From assembly GCA_029876055.1 (NCBI GenBank), contig CM056878.1, positions 992,001 to 1,056,000 of the forward strand: 64,000 nucleotides of DNA, read 5' to 3'. The notes under the pieces are model-generated. The model made no database searches and was not told where the DNA came from. It worked only from the letters and a program-made list of their open reading frames with translations. Shown here in pieces: positions 46,734 to 59,849 of the stretch; position 1 is the first letter of the stretch, and every line of letters starts with the position of its first letter. This stretch comes from Madurella fahalii. Taxonomy: Eukaryota; Ascomycota; Sordariomycetes; Sordariales. A program made the translations under genes and the position numbers.

Positions 46734-48946
46734 TGGTGGTGGGAAATGAGGTAGATGCAAGCGCTGTCGTTCCTTTCCAGGCTCAAGGTTTGGTGAAGGA
46801 AATGGCCCACTGCACTTTCTTCACCGGCGAGGAGGGGCTGATTTTTTTTCGTTGCCAGCACTCTCTAAAAGAAGTGGATCCCGCTGGGCGAACCCCGAAC
46901 AGACGACGCACTGTGATCACAGTCATTCGGCAGGCAAAACCGAGACGTCGTCCACCTCAAAGCCGCACTCCACTAGGTTACGGGTAGAGCTGTGATTTTC
47001 CCTTTATTCTTCTGCCCGTCCGTACCTGCGCTAGACGCAGTTCGTTAACCAGCCTGCTACTATCTAAGCGGATTCCGCGCCGCCTGCGTCCGCAGCTCCC
47101 TCGAGTCCCGTTTCCGAGTGGTGTTGATTATCATGCGGATTTTAAGTTACAGTACAGGACCTGGCTCAGCTCAAGGGCTGACCATCCAATCGCGCAACAC
47201 AGCCGCGGGCCCCCAGCTTCCCCAGTGTGGTCAGGAGCCATCCAGGTGGGATTGCCTGCCCGGAATATGATATCCCATGTCCAGTACCCCACACCTCTGC
47301 AACGCCGCGTTATGACTCGCGCGCGAACCTTGCAACGCGCCGCCCTGATGCAGCTCTCATCCATTCACTGGGATGGAATGTATACAGCTTTTTGTTTTGT
47401 CAGGAGATGGATCCAAATACACCTAGTTTGTGCAATGATTAGATAAGCTCTGGGGCGGTGCGCCTGCGCTGTGAGCAGGATGAAGGAAACCGTCCAGGCT
47501 CGCCCTAGGGTGTTCTAAAGTGGCTGGGCAAGGAGGCAGCTCGCCGGACCTGTCGAAAGGAGGTCCGTACGCGCCCCTGGCTGTGCTCCTGATTCCCACA
47601 ATCGCCTCACTGCTGTTGAAGGGAAAAATGTCCAGGGTGGCGGAAAGAGGGCGTTAGGAAAAGTGGGTAAAATAGTGGCGAGGGGCCACAAAATTGAATG
47701 GCTGACACCACAAAACCATGCCGGATGCTGCACTTTGTGGAGTTTCTCGATGGAGTCGGGGTCGTGTCAGGGGCCAGGGGCCTATGCTGGATAGTACACT
47801 ATGTTGTGCACATACCACGGCACGGCTTGAGCTCAAAATGACGAGCTAGGCCGCAAGACTGAGAGCTAAGTTATCGAAGCGAGAGCTGCCTCGAGCGATC
47901 CCGACAAAGTCATTGCAGATCAGCACGCGCGCTCGGGCGGTGGCTGTTGCGTTCTGGGTTGGCTTAGTGTAGTTGGAAGACATTCAGGCAAGAGGGGTGT
48001 GGGCGCAATTCCTCAGAGGAACCTTGGGCCGCCTGGTGGGGTCGCACACGGTTCGCAACACTGTGCAGTGATCTGCGGGCTTTGGATGGGTCACTTCTGG
48101 GGTTTGCCGGGAGCAGCGTGGCTGGTCGGTTAGCCCACTTACTGTACGCTGGACCAGGATCGGGAAGACACAGATGCACAGGCTGCGAACGAGAGTGCCG
48201 AGGACTCGGGCATCGAAAGGTGGGCAGAGTGTGTGGTGGGTGGGGAAGGGGGAAAAGAGGAAAACTGACATCATTTTTGGTGCCGGCTTGTTGGTTGGTC
48301 TAGCTGGACTCTTCGCGCGACCGGTTCCTTCCGGCTTTTACGTCTCCATTTAGGCGGGCTTTGCAAGGGCAACCGCGGGTACAAGATGTCTACTCGTACC
48401 AGGCAGGCCGAGTACGAAGACTTTGGTGATAGATATCATTACAATAAATTGGCGTTTCTTGACAAGAAGTAGCAGATGGACGCCAGGATGAAGCGCATGA
48501 AAAATGATGGATACTATCTATTTCTTGAGAATTAGTTGCATTTCAATCTTTTTAGAGGGCATTAAGAGAAACGATAAGCTGTCAACTGAAACTGATGAAG
48601 TTGTCCATCAAAGTCGAACAGCTCATCTGCCGCAGACGCCATCCGTGCTGTTTAGGTTCCTAACAAGACTGGTTGATTTAAGGTTTAGAACTCCACGGTG
48701 CGGCGAGACTAAAATCGGGTTGGCGCTTGAGCTTGGGCTCTAGGATCCGAGTATCTGGGGGCGCATGCCGGACTAGAACGAGACGGCGCGTAGTAAAACC
48801 GGACTTTGATTAACGCCGTCGCGAGCTATTAGAAACCGCCTCAAATGACCACCGTGTGATCAGCCTTCTGGCCCCTCATGTCCGCCCTGCCGTTTCCATA
48901 CAATGCCCGCTTGCTCAGCTGGGGCTATCGCCAAACCCGAACACCG

Positions 48947-49173
48947 AAAAAAAAAAAAAAAAAAAATTGGCGCGGGAAAGAAAGGAAAGGAAACGAAAAG
49001 AAAATTTAAGCGCAGAAAAATGAATGAAAAAAGTAACATAATAAGATAAAGATAAGAACCGCAAGGGGAAAGTGAGCTGTCCAAGCCCTCATACGACCTC
49101 CCGCAAGTTTCTCTTAGCCAATGATGCAGTGGGACGTTCCAATCTTCGCTTGCCAAAAAAAAAAAAAAAAAAA
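48947..49173. repeat. Two A-runs (A20 and A19) about 190 bp apart
   Basis: Runs at 48947-48966 and 49155-49173 are separated by GA/AAG-rich sequence. They could be remnants of poly(A)-ended insertions, but I see no target-site duplication, so I treat them as simple repeats. Confidence 0.8.
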
Positions 49174-51008
49174 CCTTGATGGGTTGGAAAAACGCGGTGA
49201 ATAAACGAGTCCAGCTGGCCATCCGAAGCACCATCCAGGACATGGTCCAGCTGCAAACGCTAGGTTCTGTCGACCCAGGGATCTAACAAGTCGCATGTGA
49301 TGCTCAACACTTCTAGCATATTAACTGTCATTGCCTTGGAGGAATGGTCCGATGCCTGATGTATCGAGTTGTGATTCATCCCAGGATGAACCGCGCGGAC
49401 TCGTCTGTCACACTCGAAAAGATATGGGCTGTCCAGCCAGGACCCAACTGGGGCGGATTGGTTCCTAGAGCAATCCCCATTCGGTGACTAACACTGGATA
49501 TGACCCGCCAAAGGAGCCAGGACGGCGACGTCAGAGCTTCTTTGACCCGAATATCCGGATACACTAAAAATGCGTGTGATGTCTTGGAGGGGCACAGTGC
49601 ACGCCGCGCGCCGCCAGGCTCGTCCCCTGGGCGCTAACATTCAGAAGCTGATGTTAGCGGGGACGGCCGAGCCAGCCACGAACCCGCCACGAATGATGGC
49701 TTGCAAGATGCAAAACTCGGAAGGGGCGGGCATGGCCGTTGCAGGTCCTCGGGCGAAGGTTGTTCTTCTCAAAGGGCTTCGCTGCCAAACACGAAAGGCT
49801 CGAGAGCGAACGCAGTGCTCCGTAACGAATGGAACAAGGCAATTTAGCCGTTCCGGTTATCGACCCTTGTATTACCGATCAACGGTGCAGGAAGCCCGCC
49901 ACGTGTTGCGCAGCTTAGCGGTCCGATTCACGTGGGTGACTGGGAATATGTGGGCATTTTCTTCCGTTGCACAAAAATTCGTCGATAGCGGAAAATGAAA
50001 GTCAAAGGAACTTCGCCGGCACGCTGATGCTGGATGAAGAGATCGCGATATTGTGTGCCGTTTCAGCTCCCCCAAGAGTTGATGCGCCCAAAATCTGCAA
50101 GGACGGTTTTGAGATGCCTTTGACTCTTTGTTCCCCTACAAGTCCAATGAGATGGCGAAGGAGCGGAACATAGCATCCGGCGAGAAAGGTCGTAGACATG
50201 AAAAATTCGTAGATCAGCTGAATTGCCACTCCGTATACCGCCCCCTCGGTTGGTGAACGCGATTGACGACGAGAACATTGCAAACGGCGGTGACCAATGC
50301 GGGAGGGCTTCATTGGCCCCGCCGAGACTCGTGAAATTGTTCTGCAGAGATCAGGGAGCTGTGCCCGACTAATAAAAAGCAATTGCTTTGACCGCCTGGT
50401 CACAAAGCGTGCCCACTACTTCGCTTTGCGAATCTGCGTCTTCTCCGCATCGTCGTCCGCCCAAGGGAACAGGAGTACATTGTATTGGTGATACTTCGTA
50501 ATCACACAACAGTGCAGAAAGAGGATGACAGGGTCTAGGATTCTTCAAGACAGTAGAGGACCTCTTCCATTCACACAGTGTCGCCTAATCAGGCCTCGCT
50601 TTCGGAGGCGGAGCAGGACGTGTCGGGCGGAAAAGCATGTAACCAACGCTGCAGTAATTGATCTGGGACATGCCTCGGCCCCAGCCTTTCGGGCGCTCCT
50701 CTGGCGGGCCGATCGCCCAGGGTAGGCAAGCAGGGCCTTGTCGCGCACGGCACACGAAGAGCAACACCCACCAATTCGGTCGCTGCCTGCCAATGCGGCA
50801 GCTGGTTGTGGTGCATGTTCTTGCGCCATGGTACCAATTATTGCCTTGGACACATTTTTCCCTCCCTCCCTTGTCCCTGCGGTTGCAGCATTATGGATCA
50901 CTCTGATAGGGTCGCGAGCCGGAGCAGGCGGCAAGACGGAGAACCTGGGCATTTGCGAGATTTGCACATGACAGGCCATGTTGCGGTGAGCGGGGAAAAG
51001 AAAGGGAA

Positions 51009-51035
51009 ATAAAAATAAAATAAAATAAAATAAAT
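51009..51035. repeat. AAAAT microsatellite
   Basis: Five or so tandem AAAAT/AAAT units lie in non-coding sequence. Confidence 0.85.
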
Positions 51036-54000
51036 AAAAAAAGGAGGACAGAATGGTTTGGCTGTTCTCGAACGGAATTGGGCCGTTATCATTGCCGCGG
51101 CAGCCGGAGAGCCACATGACGACGACCGGAGCAGATGGCTCGTTGTCACGCTGGAAAGTCACGGCGGCGATTGGACGGCTAGCGGAGACCAGTAACTCTG
51201 CCAGCCGTAATGGATGGCACAATGACGCCGCATGGAGTTCAGAAGAAACTCAACCGCGTTTGCTTCACGAGCACAACGTCGAGGGACGTTCTACAGTGCT
51301 ACCCTAACAGACGGGGCATGTTGAGTGCTCTGCGCTCTTTCTGCGGCTGGCCAGAGCAGAGGCGCTCCGGTTAGCTGAAAAGGGGATACCGGGGATGACG
51401 GTGTCCCCGAAATGCAGGCGGCTTGGAAAGGCAGCACTGCGGAGAGAATACAACGCCATATCAGAGTTCCTGCTGGATCGCGTTTTCTCAGAACGTGTAA
51501 TCGCTGTACTGAGCTATTTTACTCAAAACGGTTAGTTTCCACTGCGCTACCGTCACCAATCCATGGGGGCGGTACTCCCGCCATTATTCCGCCCGAGCAC
51601 GCACCCAAGCCACGGGAACATGCCAAGGAAAGCACTGAGCAACCAGGGCCGCCCCCAAATTTCGACTCGTTCATCTGTTGCGCTCGATTTTGTCGGCACG
51701 TTCATGTGAACAGGAATCATGGGCGAGTTTTCGCTTCACTATCTCACCATTAAAACTGTGTTTCGTAAAGGTCCTTCTAAATCCAAGTACCTTTTGCCGG
51801 CGCTGCTCGCAACGCGGAAAGAGGGCAGGCCTGGCCCCGGTAGCTTGTCGATGCCCAGCTGTGCGACTTCCGATGCAGCAGCAGAACTGCACGTGACAGG
51901 CGCCAATACATTATTTCCGTTTCATCCACTGACTCGAGGTGTCTCCAGTTCTGATTCGTTCAGATGCAATGCTTCCATCGTCAATAATCCAACATCGGCA
52001 GTCTCGGCAACCCGCTTCTTCGGGATCCGAAATACAATCCAGCAAACGTGCATGCACAGGGCCCGCGTCGGTCACGTATTCGTATGATTCGAGGTGTGCA
52101 TCGTCATGCTATCTTTGGGAACTGTGACACGGCGCTGCAGGGCCGTCATTTTGGGTAACCTTGGGCCCCATCCCTGTGATCCGACGGTCGTGCGGTACCC
52201 GCCGTGTTCCCCTTCTGGTTTGATGAGTTGAAACCCCTGCCACTGGCGTCCAGTCTCGACCGGGTTGGCAGAGACCAGCCCAAGGGATGTGGGTGGGCAT
52301 GCATTCGCAGCAGCCTTGGCCTGGCGGGTCAGGGTGTGCGGAGAGATTGGGGACTTGGGGGACACGCGGGGCGCGGTCCAAGCGCGGCAGGGTAAATGAT
52401 TCGACAACGGACATCGGAGGAAGTTCCATTGGCTACCAGCGGTCCCACCGCTCTCGCTAGCTAGGCCGATTTTGGGGCATCTGATCGTTGTTGCCCCTGC
52501 TCCGCTCCTCTTTTGCGAATGGTTGCTGACCTGCAGGAAGGAAAGGGGGAAAAAGAAAAGAAAAAGAAAAAATTTTATTTGGAAATAGCATTTGGCGATG
52601 ATGCCCCTGTCCCGAGGTCCTTCATGTGGGGTGGAGTTAGCAAGATCACAGCTCTTGTCTCCGAATCACCCTTATCCTAGAGGGACGTTCTGAAACATCA
52701 CTGCGCGAGCGGAGGGATCTGCCGGGACCACGACGATCAGTTCGCTGATACGCATCGTTAACGTATCGCGCTAACCGTCGGTCAGGTGAAAAGAACGTCC
52801 TTACCCTCCTAGCCGTCATCATGACACGCCATTGTGTGCGGGATCGGACGGCGCCGATGGCAACCGAGAGAACGCAACGTCGAGCGTCTCTCCTGGGATC
52901 ATGCTGCATGAAAATTGGGGCATTGTGCGATCTCGTCCCGCACGTGTCCGAGTCGGTAGCGCGAGATCTTAGCCTCGAACCTAACCAACAGTCAAGAACT
53001 GCTTCGCCCCGTTACACCGGGACGCGCTCCGAGATACTCTTGTTCAACTTTGGCGCCATTTACGTCACGGTTGGTATGGATGTTCTTCTTTCGCCCCCTT
53101 TTTGCAGTACGGTCAGTCCCGGTCAGACGACGCCTCTATCGCATGCACCCAGGCGGTCCAAACAACACGCACCAAGCCGACCGCCTCCCTCAGAAACAAG
53201 CATCTGAATGTGGACCCACCAACATGGCTTTGAGAAAATAACAACATAACACACAGAGATTCCCCTCTCGGCAAGGAAAGACCTCGCCTTCCCCGCCCCT
53301 CCAGTCATTTGCTGGATCCGGGATCCAGCAGAGCAGCGGGTCCCCGAAGATGCCCGTGAAACTAGTGCGAAATCAGATTTTGGTCTACCGGATGCGGTAA
53401 TAGGCAGCTGCTGAGCAATAACCCAACGGGAGAGGAGATGATGGGTCGTGGTGCCATCACAGACATACAGCTGCGCTGAGCCGAGTTGGGACTTAGGGTA
53501 GTTGGCGCCGAGCTTTCGGCACGCACCAAGCAGCAAGCTCCCGCATGCTAGTGTAGGGCCCGGGTTGCTGGTTCTCCCCAAGCGGTCAAGTGCTGCGCCA
53601 GCCGTTCTTTGGTACGGACCCGCCGTGCTGGAGGGGAGCCGAATGCACCGGCGAGTCGGGCTAAGCTGGATACACTAAGCCCTGTGCCGTTGAAAGGATC
53701 ATCTGGGGCTGCGCTGCTTTGCCGCTCCTCCGGCAGACCTAATGGCTGTCACGGGGATCCATGGCAAGCTATCGCAGTTGGTCTCAGAGCAATTCCGGGT
53801 AACAAAGACGGGAATAGCCCCTGAGATGCCGGGTGCGAAGGGACTGGTGAGCAGTGGGCTCCCTCCCATGCATTGGGTCGAGGGAGAAGCGGCGAGGACA
53901 CTGGATCTGATGAAAGCGCACGCCCCCAAACATGGCTTTGGCCCTCGCGGATCAGGATTCGATAAAGAGCAGGGGACACTGAAAAAGAGGGGAAAAGTGA

Positions 54001-56673
54001 CCCCTGCCGGGGTCTCGGCATCATTACTCGGCCGAGTGCTGACACTCCATCTTGTCTTCTGCATCCCTTCCGCATCGAAGCCGCCACCCGGTCACAGATG
54101 AAGGGTATTAGCAGTAGCCTGCAGCATCTGCCTCACCAAAGGAATTTCTGCTGTATGGGCGGCGGGATGCCTGATCTTGTATCCAAGAGGCCAGTAAACT
54201 CAAGGTGAAACTTCTAATCATGCAGAGGCGGTAGGCCACAGAGTCCAATATGTTTCGTCTCGTCGCTGCAGCACCTCCGCACGGCTCTGTATGTGCAGGG
54301 TTGGGGAGGGCATCGCCCGGTCCTCTGCCGCCCTTCTCCATCATCCGGTTCCGAAGACTACGGACAACTGCTCGCCGGATACCCCACCCGTAAATCGCCA
54401 GTTCCTTACGGATGTAGCTAGTGTAGCTCAGCGGAGGGGGGGGGGTTTCTCTCGTCCGTCCCATGGCGTCCACGCACTCGTTTCCCCAGCATTACGTGTA
54501 TCACTAATCTATTAGCGGCGGGAGGGCATGCAGGCTATCGCTGGGACAGAGCCTGGCATCAACCACATGCTCACCCTATGTGACCGTCGCTATATAGATG
54601 ATGTCAACCAGCCACCAGCGGCCAGTAAATGACGTCGAGCAAAGTTGGTTGACATCCGATTCACATCCTCCTCTCCTATCTTCGAATCGGTAATCCTCCA
54701 GAGAGATGAACGGCTAACTCCTCTATCTACACGTAAGGAGCATCCATCAACCCCAGCCCGTCACGGGGAGACAACAAATCGGCGGCAATGCCGGGAAATG
54801 TCTCCTGCCCCGCTCCTTGCCCATACAGGGCCAACCGTTGATGGCGAAGGTTGCAGGCGGACGGGGCGCACAGCTGCCGTGACGGACTTTTTTTACTGCG
54901 AGAACACTCCGTAACGACGTCCGGGGTTCCCGATATCGGCCATGTGCTCTCCTCTCCCACATCTGCTCCACCATACCGTGACCGCCCGGGGCCTGGGAGG
55001 CAGGATAATCCTCCCCAGTGCTGTTGTAGTTAACTAACTATGCCACTAGCAGAGGCGTCGGGCTGACCCATAAACAGCCACCAGGTAGGTGCGGAAGCCC
55101 GGAAAGTACAGCAGTTGCAGACCAAAGGGGAGCGCAGCAATCTCCGATCGCTGAGTTCTCCGTGGCGGATCGCAGAGAGAAGGGGGGAAGAAGATCCAAA
55201 ACAGGCACACTCCCGCCCGAGAATAGCCGAACTCCTGTCGCCAGCCAGGGGACTCCTTGACATTATTCTCATCTCTCTGTCAAGTGCGGGTATCCTATGA
55301 TTCAGGCAAGCAGCTAAAACAGACACCTAAACTCACCACCACCCTCGGAGTTCCGCGCTTCCCATGGTCGTGACTTTCGGCATTGTATGTATTATCTCTG
55401 CTAGGACAACGCAATCAAGGCAAGTAATACGGGCTAAGCTCGAACCCAAACCGAGCCCCGCTCAACGCACACAAAGCGCGATAAGTAGGGGGAAAGAGAC
55501 CAAGTTGGAAAAGAGGGTGTAAAGCTAGACAAGTCTGAGAAGTCGGCTGGCAATGCTTGATGAGGATACAATGCGAAAAAGGATAGGTGAGAGTAACTCC
55601 TTCCTCGACCGAAGGAGCTAAACGAAGCTACCGTTTTGCGAGGGTGTAGCGCCCCATCCCAATACATCCGTGATAAAAGGAGCCTGAAGAAACTGGGATG
55701 TCAATTCCTCCAGCAGCGAGCAAGCAATCAATCTCAGTTATGCTACCCCACCGAGTGACCATCAGGGGAATCGGTTTGAACATCAAACCCATGTGTCATT
55801 GCAGTTGTACAGGACGGTAAAGAACGAGACGCCAGGCAACCACCTGGCCCGACTCCTATGGCAGATGAGATGGCAAGACTGTACACATTCTACCGACATG
55901 CCTAGTGCTGTATTTGCTTTTAGCCCCCCCTGTTGCTACCCCTGCTAATAATTACAAGACATCCTTCCCCCCATCATCGCCACGATGGTCATCTTCTTCA
56001 AGACAAGGGGGGTAGGACAAGTAAGTGGTATGTGGTTTGTCCGTCTTTGTTCTGTCCGTGATTGACTGTTTGATACTTTTTCCCGGTTAAGTTCAAAGTC
56101 AAGGCAATTCTGCCAAACCCCTCCCTCACCGATATCCACGGCAAAATTGCCCGCAATAAAAATTGAGAGTATGAGAGCGTAATAGACGGATGGACTAATA
56201 GACATAACAGAGTAGTAGGGGCATTTGCTCGTTAGCATCTCCTCATCACCTCGACTCATCAGCCAGAAGGAAGGTCCGTAGAGACGAATGTCTGACGGCA
56301 TCCAATCGATGGATGGATGGTTGGCCTGGGTGAACGAGCCGATGGTAAGACGGAGAGAGATGCTGCACCTGCGTGGTAAGCTCTTCGAATGCGCAGTTCC
56401 GGGGGAGGCCTTCCCCACCAACCCCATCAAGACGGAATCGCAAAAGAGAAGATGCGCCACAGCATCCGAGCTTGGCCCGAACTAATACAACACGACGCAA
56501 CAGTAACAACCTCCAGCATCTAAGCCAGGAACCGACCTCTAAACCCCAAAGCCTCTACGATGAAACGCCGTGATGCCCCGATGCGCGGATGCCACGATTA
56601 GTGGGAAAACCAGTCATGGAAAATGAAATCCGGATCAATGTCCAGAGCGACATGGTAGTGAAGCGGCAGATTC

Positions 56674-59085
56674 TTACCACCGGCGGCTGCCGATAGGCAT
56701 AGCGTTAGCGCCGTTAGCGCCGGCGCCAGAACGGCCTATCAGACATGAACGCGTAAGTAACAGGTTCCATGATCCCTCGTCGACAAATAGGATGATCACC
56801 TACCACCACGATAACCGCCACCACCGCCGCGGCCACGGTAGCCGCCATACCGGCTGCTGCCACCTCCGCCGCTGTACCGCACCATCTCGGCAAGCCGAGG
56901 ATCAATGTGTTGCTTAGCCTCCTGGAGCACACCCACAAGATCGCGCGCCTGCTTAGCATCTAGTTGCAAATGTCAGCGAAAACCCGCCCGCAAAGACCCA
57001 ACGGGGATGGGGAATACATACTGTCAGTGGTGAAGAACGTGATGGCTGTGCCCTTGGCGCCAGCACGGCCAGTTCTGCCAATACGGTGGATGTAATCCTC
57101 CGAATTGTTGGGGTAGTCATAGTTGAGCACATGAGTAATGTTGCGCACATCTTAAGCAAAGGAAATGGTTAGCGACAGCGAGCAGCTTCGGTTGCAAGCA
57201 ACGTTCCAGCATGAACGAGCGGCGGATGACACGGATATCTAAGTATGTTTCGTGATCCTTTTGTTTTGGCTGTACTTCTCTCCTTGGCAGGCGGGCTGTC
57301 CGTTGCGGTGAAGATGCCGGTGGGAGATCCAATGCTCCAGGTCCTCGGGCCTTGGGAATCTTGGTGACAAGCTTGATCAGGGTCAAGAGATGCCTACTCC
57401 ACGCTTGTACCACGGAAAAAGAAACGGTACAAGAGAAGGAATTACGGGCGTAGCACCAAGCAACTTTGTCTCGGCTACGTCACGAACCCAAGACTCCGTT
57501 CAGAAAGACCATGTAGACACGAGGTCAGGCAAGTTCGCGCAATCAAGAGAGCCCCTAGACACAAGAGTAAAGCACAGCACACTTCGATGCTGGAAGGTCG
57601 CCCAACAGGGTCGGGAGTTCTGGGGGGATACATACCGATACCACGAGACGCGACATCCGTGGCAACCATGATGGGGCTCTTGCCCGTCTTGAACTGGTCC
57701 AAGACCCAGTCCCGCTCATTCTGCTGCTTGTCGCCGTGGATCGCTGCAAAGACCGGTTAGCAACAGACGAGTCAAATCATCAAGCAGCAAGGAAGCTACT
57801 CACAAAGTGCCGGCCAGCCATCCTGGCGCAGGAACCGGGTGATATCGTCAGCCACGCGCTTGGTTCCGGTGAAGATGAGGATCTTGTTCTTGGTGTCCTT
57901 ATCCTCCATAATCTTCTCGAGGTGCCGGATCATCTTGTCACGCTTCTCGCTCTCAGAAACGACCTCAACAATCTGAGTGATGCGGTGGTTGGCTGCCAAA
58001 TCCATGGATCCAATGTTGACCTGGATGAAATCAGTCTGGAAGTCGGCTGCCAGGCTGCGGACCTCCTTGGGCCAAGTGGCGGACCACATGAGAGTCTGGC
58101 GGTCAGGCCTGATCTGGCTGATGATCTTGCGGATCTGGGGCTCGAAACCCATGTCAAGCATGCGATCAGCCTCATCGAGAACCAAGTAGGTGACGCGACG
58201 GAGGTTGGTCTTGCCAGACTCAAGCATGTCAATGAGACGGCCAGGCGTGGCAATGCAAACCTCGACGCCGCGTTGGAGGTCACGGATCTGGGGTCCCTTG
58301 GGAACACCGCCGTAGACGCAAGTGTTGCGAATCCTCGACGACTTTCCAAACTTTGCGATCTCCTGCTGAATCTGAACCGCTAGTTCACGCGTGGGAGCGA
58401 GAACCAGCACAATGGGGCCATCGCCGGGTGCGAGGAGGGGCTGGGCGTTGATGTGAACGATAGCGGGAAGACAGTAGGTCAGGGTCTTGCCAGAGCCCGT
58501 CTCGGCAATACCGACCACGTCGCGTCCAGAAAGAGCCATAGGCCAACCCTGTGACTGAATGGCGGTGGGCGCGGGGAAACCCTGGGCCTTGACCTCGTCC
58601 ATGACATAGCGGGGGAACCCGGCCTCGTCGAAAGTCTCAACTGGCCTGGGGACGTCGCGGCCAGCGATGGTGATGGAATGGTCCCGGCGGAACTTGTCAA
58701 CCTCGGCCTGCGAGCGGTTGGCGACGTCGGGATGCTCTTTGTAGAACGATTTCTCGAACTTGGGCAGCGTGCTGAGATCCCAGTTTTGTTTCTGCAAACC
58801 CGCGCCAAGGGCAGACATGCGATCACCGCCACCGCCCCCGTAGCTGCCACCGCCATATCCACCGCCATAGCCGCCGCCACCGCCGCCACCTCCGCCGGCG
58901 GAATAACCGTTAGATCCACTGCAGTCAAATGTTAGCGATTGACATTCAACGGGACGGCGTAAGGGATGGCAGTGGTAGACATACGAATAGCCGCCAGAAT
59001 GACCACTGCCGTTACGATCATACCCGTTTGAATAGCCGCCGCCGCCGCCGCTGCGGGAGCCGTAGCCACCACCGTAGGAAGACAT
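56674..59085 (-). CDS. DBP2: DEAD-box RNA helicase Dbp2 (p68/DDX5 family)
   Basis: Dbp2/p68 is an ATP-dependent RNA helicase acting in rRNA maturation, mRNP assembly and nonsense-mediated decay. Exons: 59085-58985, 58918-57804, 57743-57636, 57150-57022, 56959-56804 and 56735-56674, together 556 residues with consistent phases. The N-terminus is Gly/Tyr/Ser-rich. The Q-motif region is GFPAPTAIQSQGWP; motif I AETGSGKT; Ia PTRELA; Ib TPGRL; II DEAD; III SAT; V ATDVASRGID; VI HRIGRTGRAG. The C-terminus is RGG-rich and ends GANGANAMPIGSRRW. Intron 1 (66 nt) is a multiple of three without a stop. Intron 3 (57635-57151) is 485 nt, far longer than any other DBP2 intron here, and interrupts the motif V RGID coding region. 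It has an acceptor AAG and an internal hairpin. Yeast DBP2 has a long conserved intron that mediates autoregulation, so this may be its counterpart. Confidence 0.96.
57404..57433 (-). promoter_or_regulatory. Hairpin inside the long DBP2 intron
   Basis: A perfect 8-bp inverted repeat, CTTGTACC (57404-57411) and GGTACAAG (57426-57433), encloses a 14-nt A-rich loop on the plus strand. It lies near the middle of the 485-nt intron. It could form a hairpin in the pre-mRNA. Whether it is functional is unknown. Confidence 0.5.
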
Positions 59086-59849
59086 GTTTGGCAATTAATA
59101 CGATTTAATAATCCCAGTTATTCTCTTTTCTTTTTCTTTTGGGACTCGTTTGACGCGCTCGTCGAAGCTTTCGGAATGCCGCGCGACCGAAGTTTGTGAC
59201 TTGGCAGAAAGCACCGTGGCTGGGTGACCTGGCCGATCGAAACTGATTACGACGTGGCGAGTTTGTGCTGAATGACGAAGCGCTCGCGAAAGAAGAGGAT
59301 GCCGGTGTGCTTAACGAAAGCGACACTGGCGCGCAGCGAATCGACTCGTCGTCAATAACGCAGATTAAACTAATGAGAGTATTGTACCTTGCGATGGTAG
59401 AGACTCCGCAGAACGGAGAAAGAGGATGGAGGATGCAAGTTTTGAGCAAGGTGAAAAATCTTTCGGGGTGATGGAAAGGATAAGGAAGGGATCGAGAGTC
59501 GCCCCCGGAATTTTTTTGGGGGGAACCAAAATTTGTTAGCAGGCGGCAGGGGCCCGGTGGCTCTGAAAATATTTTGCAGGCAGGCACCCTGCTCGGCTTG
59601 GCCCACGGAGCGATAAGCGAGATAACGATGGGTGCGTCTTTATGCCTCAGGCAACAAGACTTGTACTGTACCTGAACATATCGAAAAGGCATTGATCGCT
59701 AGTTACAGTATTGCTGCTACACTTTTTCTTGCGGCCCCCAATGCCAGATATTAGCGCCACGAGCCGCCGGTGACTTCATGCCACCGACCGATCAAAAGAT
59801 ACGATATCAACTACACGCAAACTCGATTCCCAGAGCGCGCGGCACCAAT
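59086..59849. promoter_or_regulatory. DBP2 promoter and THI20 3' region
   Basis: The spacer lies between tandem minus-strand genes. It must contain the DBP2 promoter and leader. Only short, unrecognised frames are present. Confidence 0.5.

Larger units (their letters stand above)
45717..56673. other. 11 kb region without a convincing gene, upstream of CON7
   Basis: This is the largest gap in the window, between the CON7 start and the DBP2 stop, both on minus. All frames are short (the longest 225 codons at 50545-51222) and none is recognisable. Simple sequence: G18 plus GT repeat (46696-46733), A20 (48947-48966), A19 (49155-49173) and AAAAT units (51009-51035). Around 48.4-48.8 kb there is a weak coding-like stretch with internal stops. 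No tRNA B-box or 5S gene was found. It may hold the promoter, a long leader or non-coding transcripts of CON7. Confidence 0.5.

Noticed and set aside
48947..49173. SINE-like retroposon ends
   Set aside because: Two poly(A) runs are present, but no target-site duplication or tRNA-derived head could be seen.
50545..51222. 225-codon frame on minus strand in the CON7 desert
   Set aside because: The apparent membrane segment comes from a T-rich simple repeat; the rest is unrecognisable.
57736..58383. 215-codon frame on plus strand
   Set aside because: It is antisense to the helicase core of DBP2.
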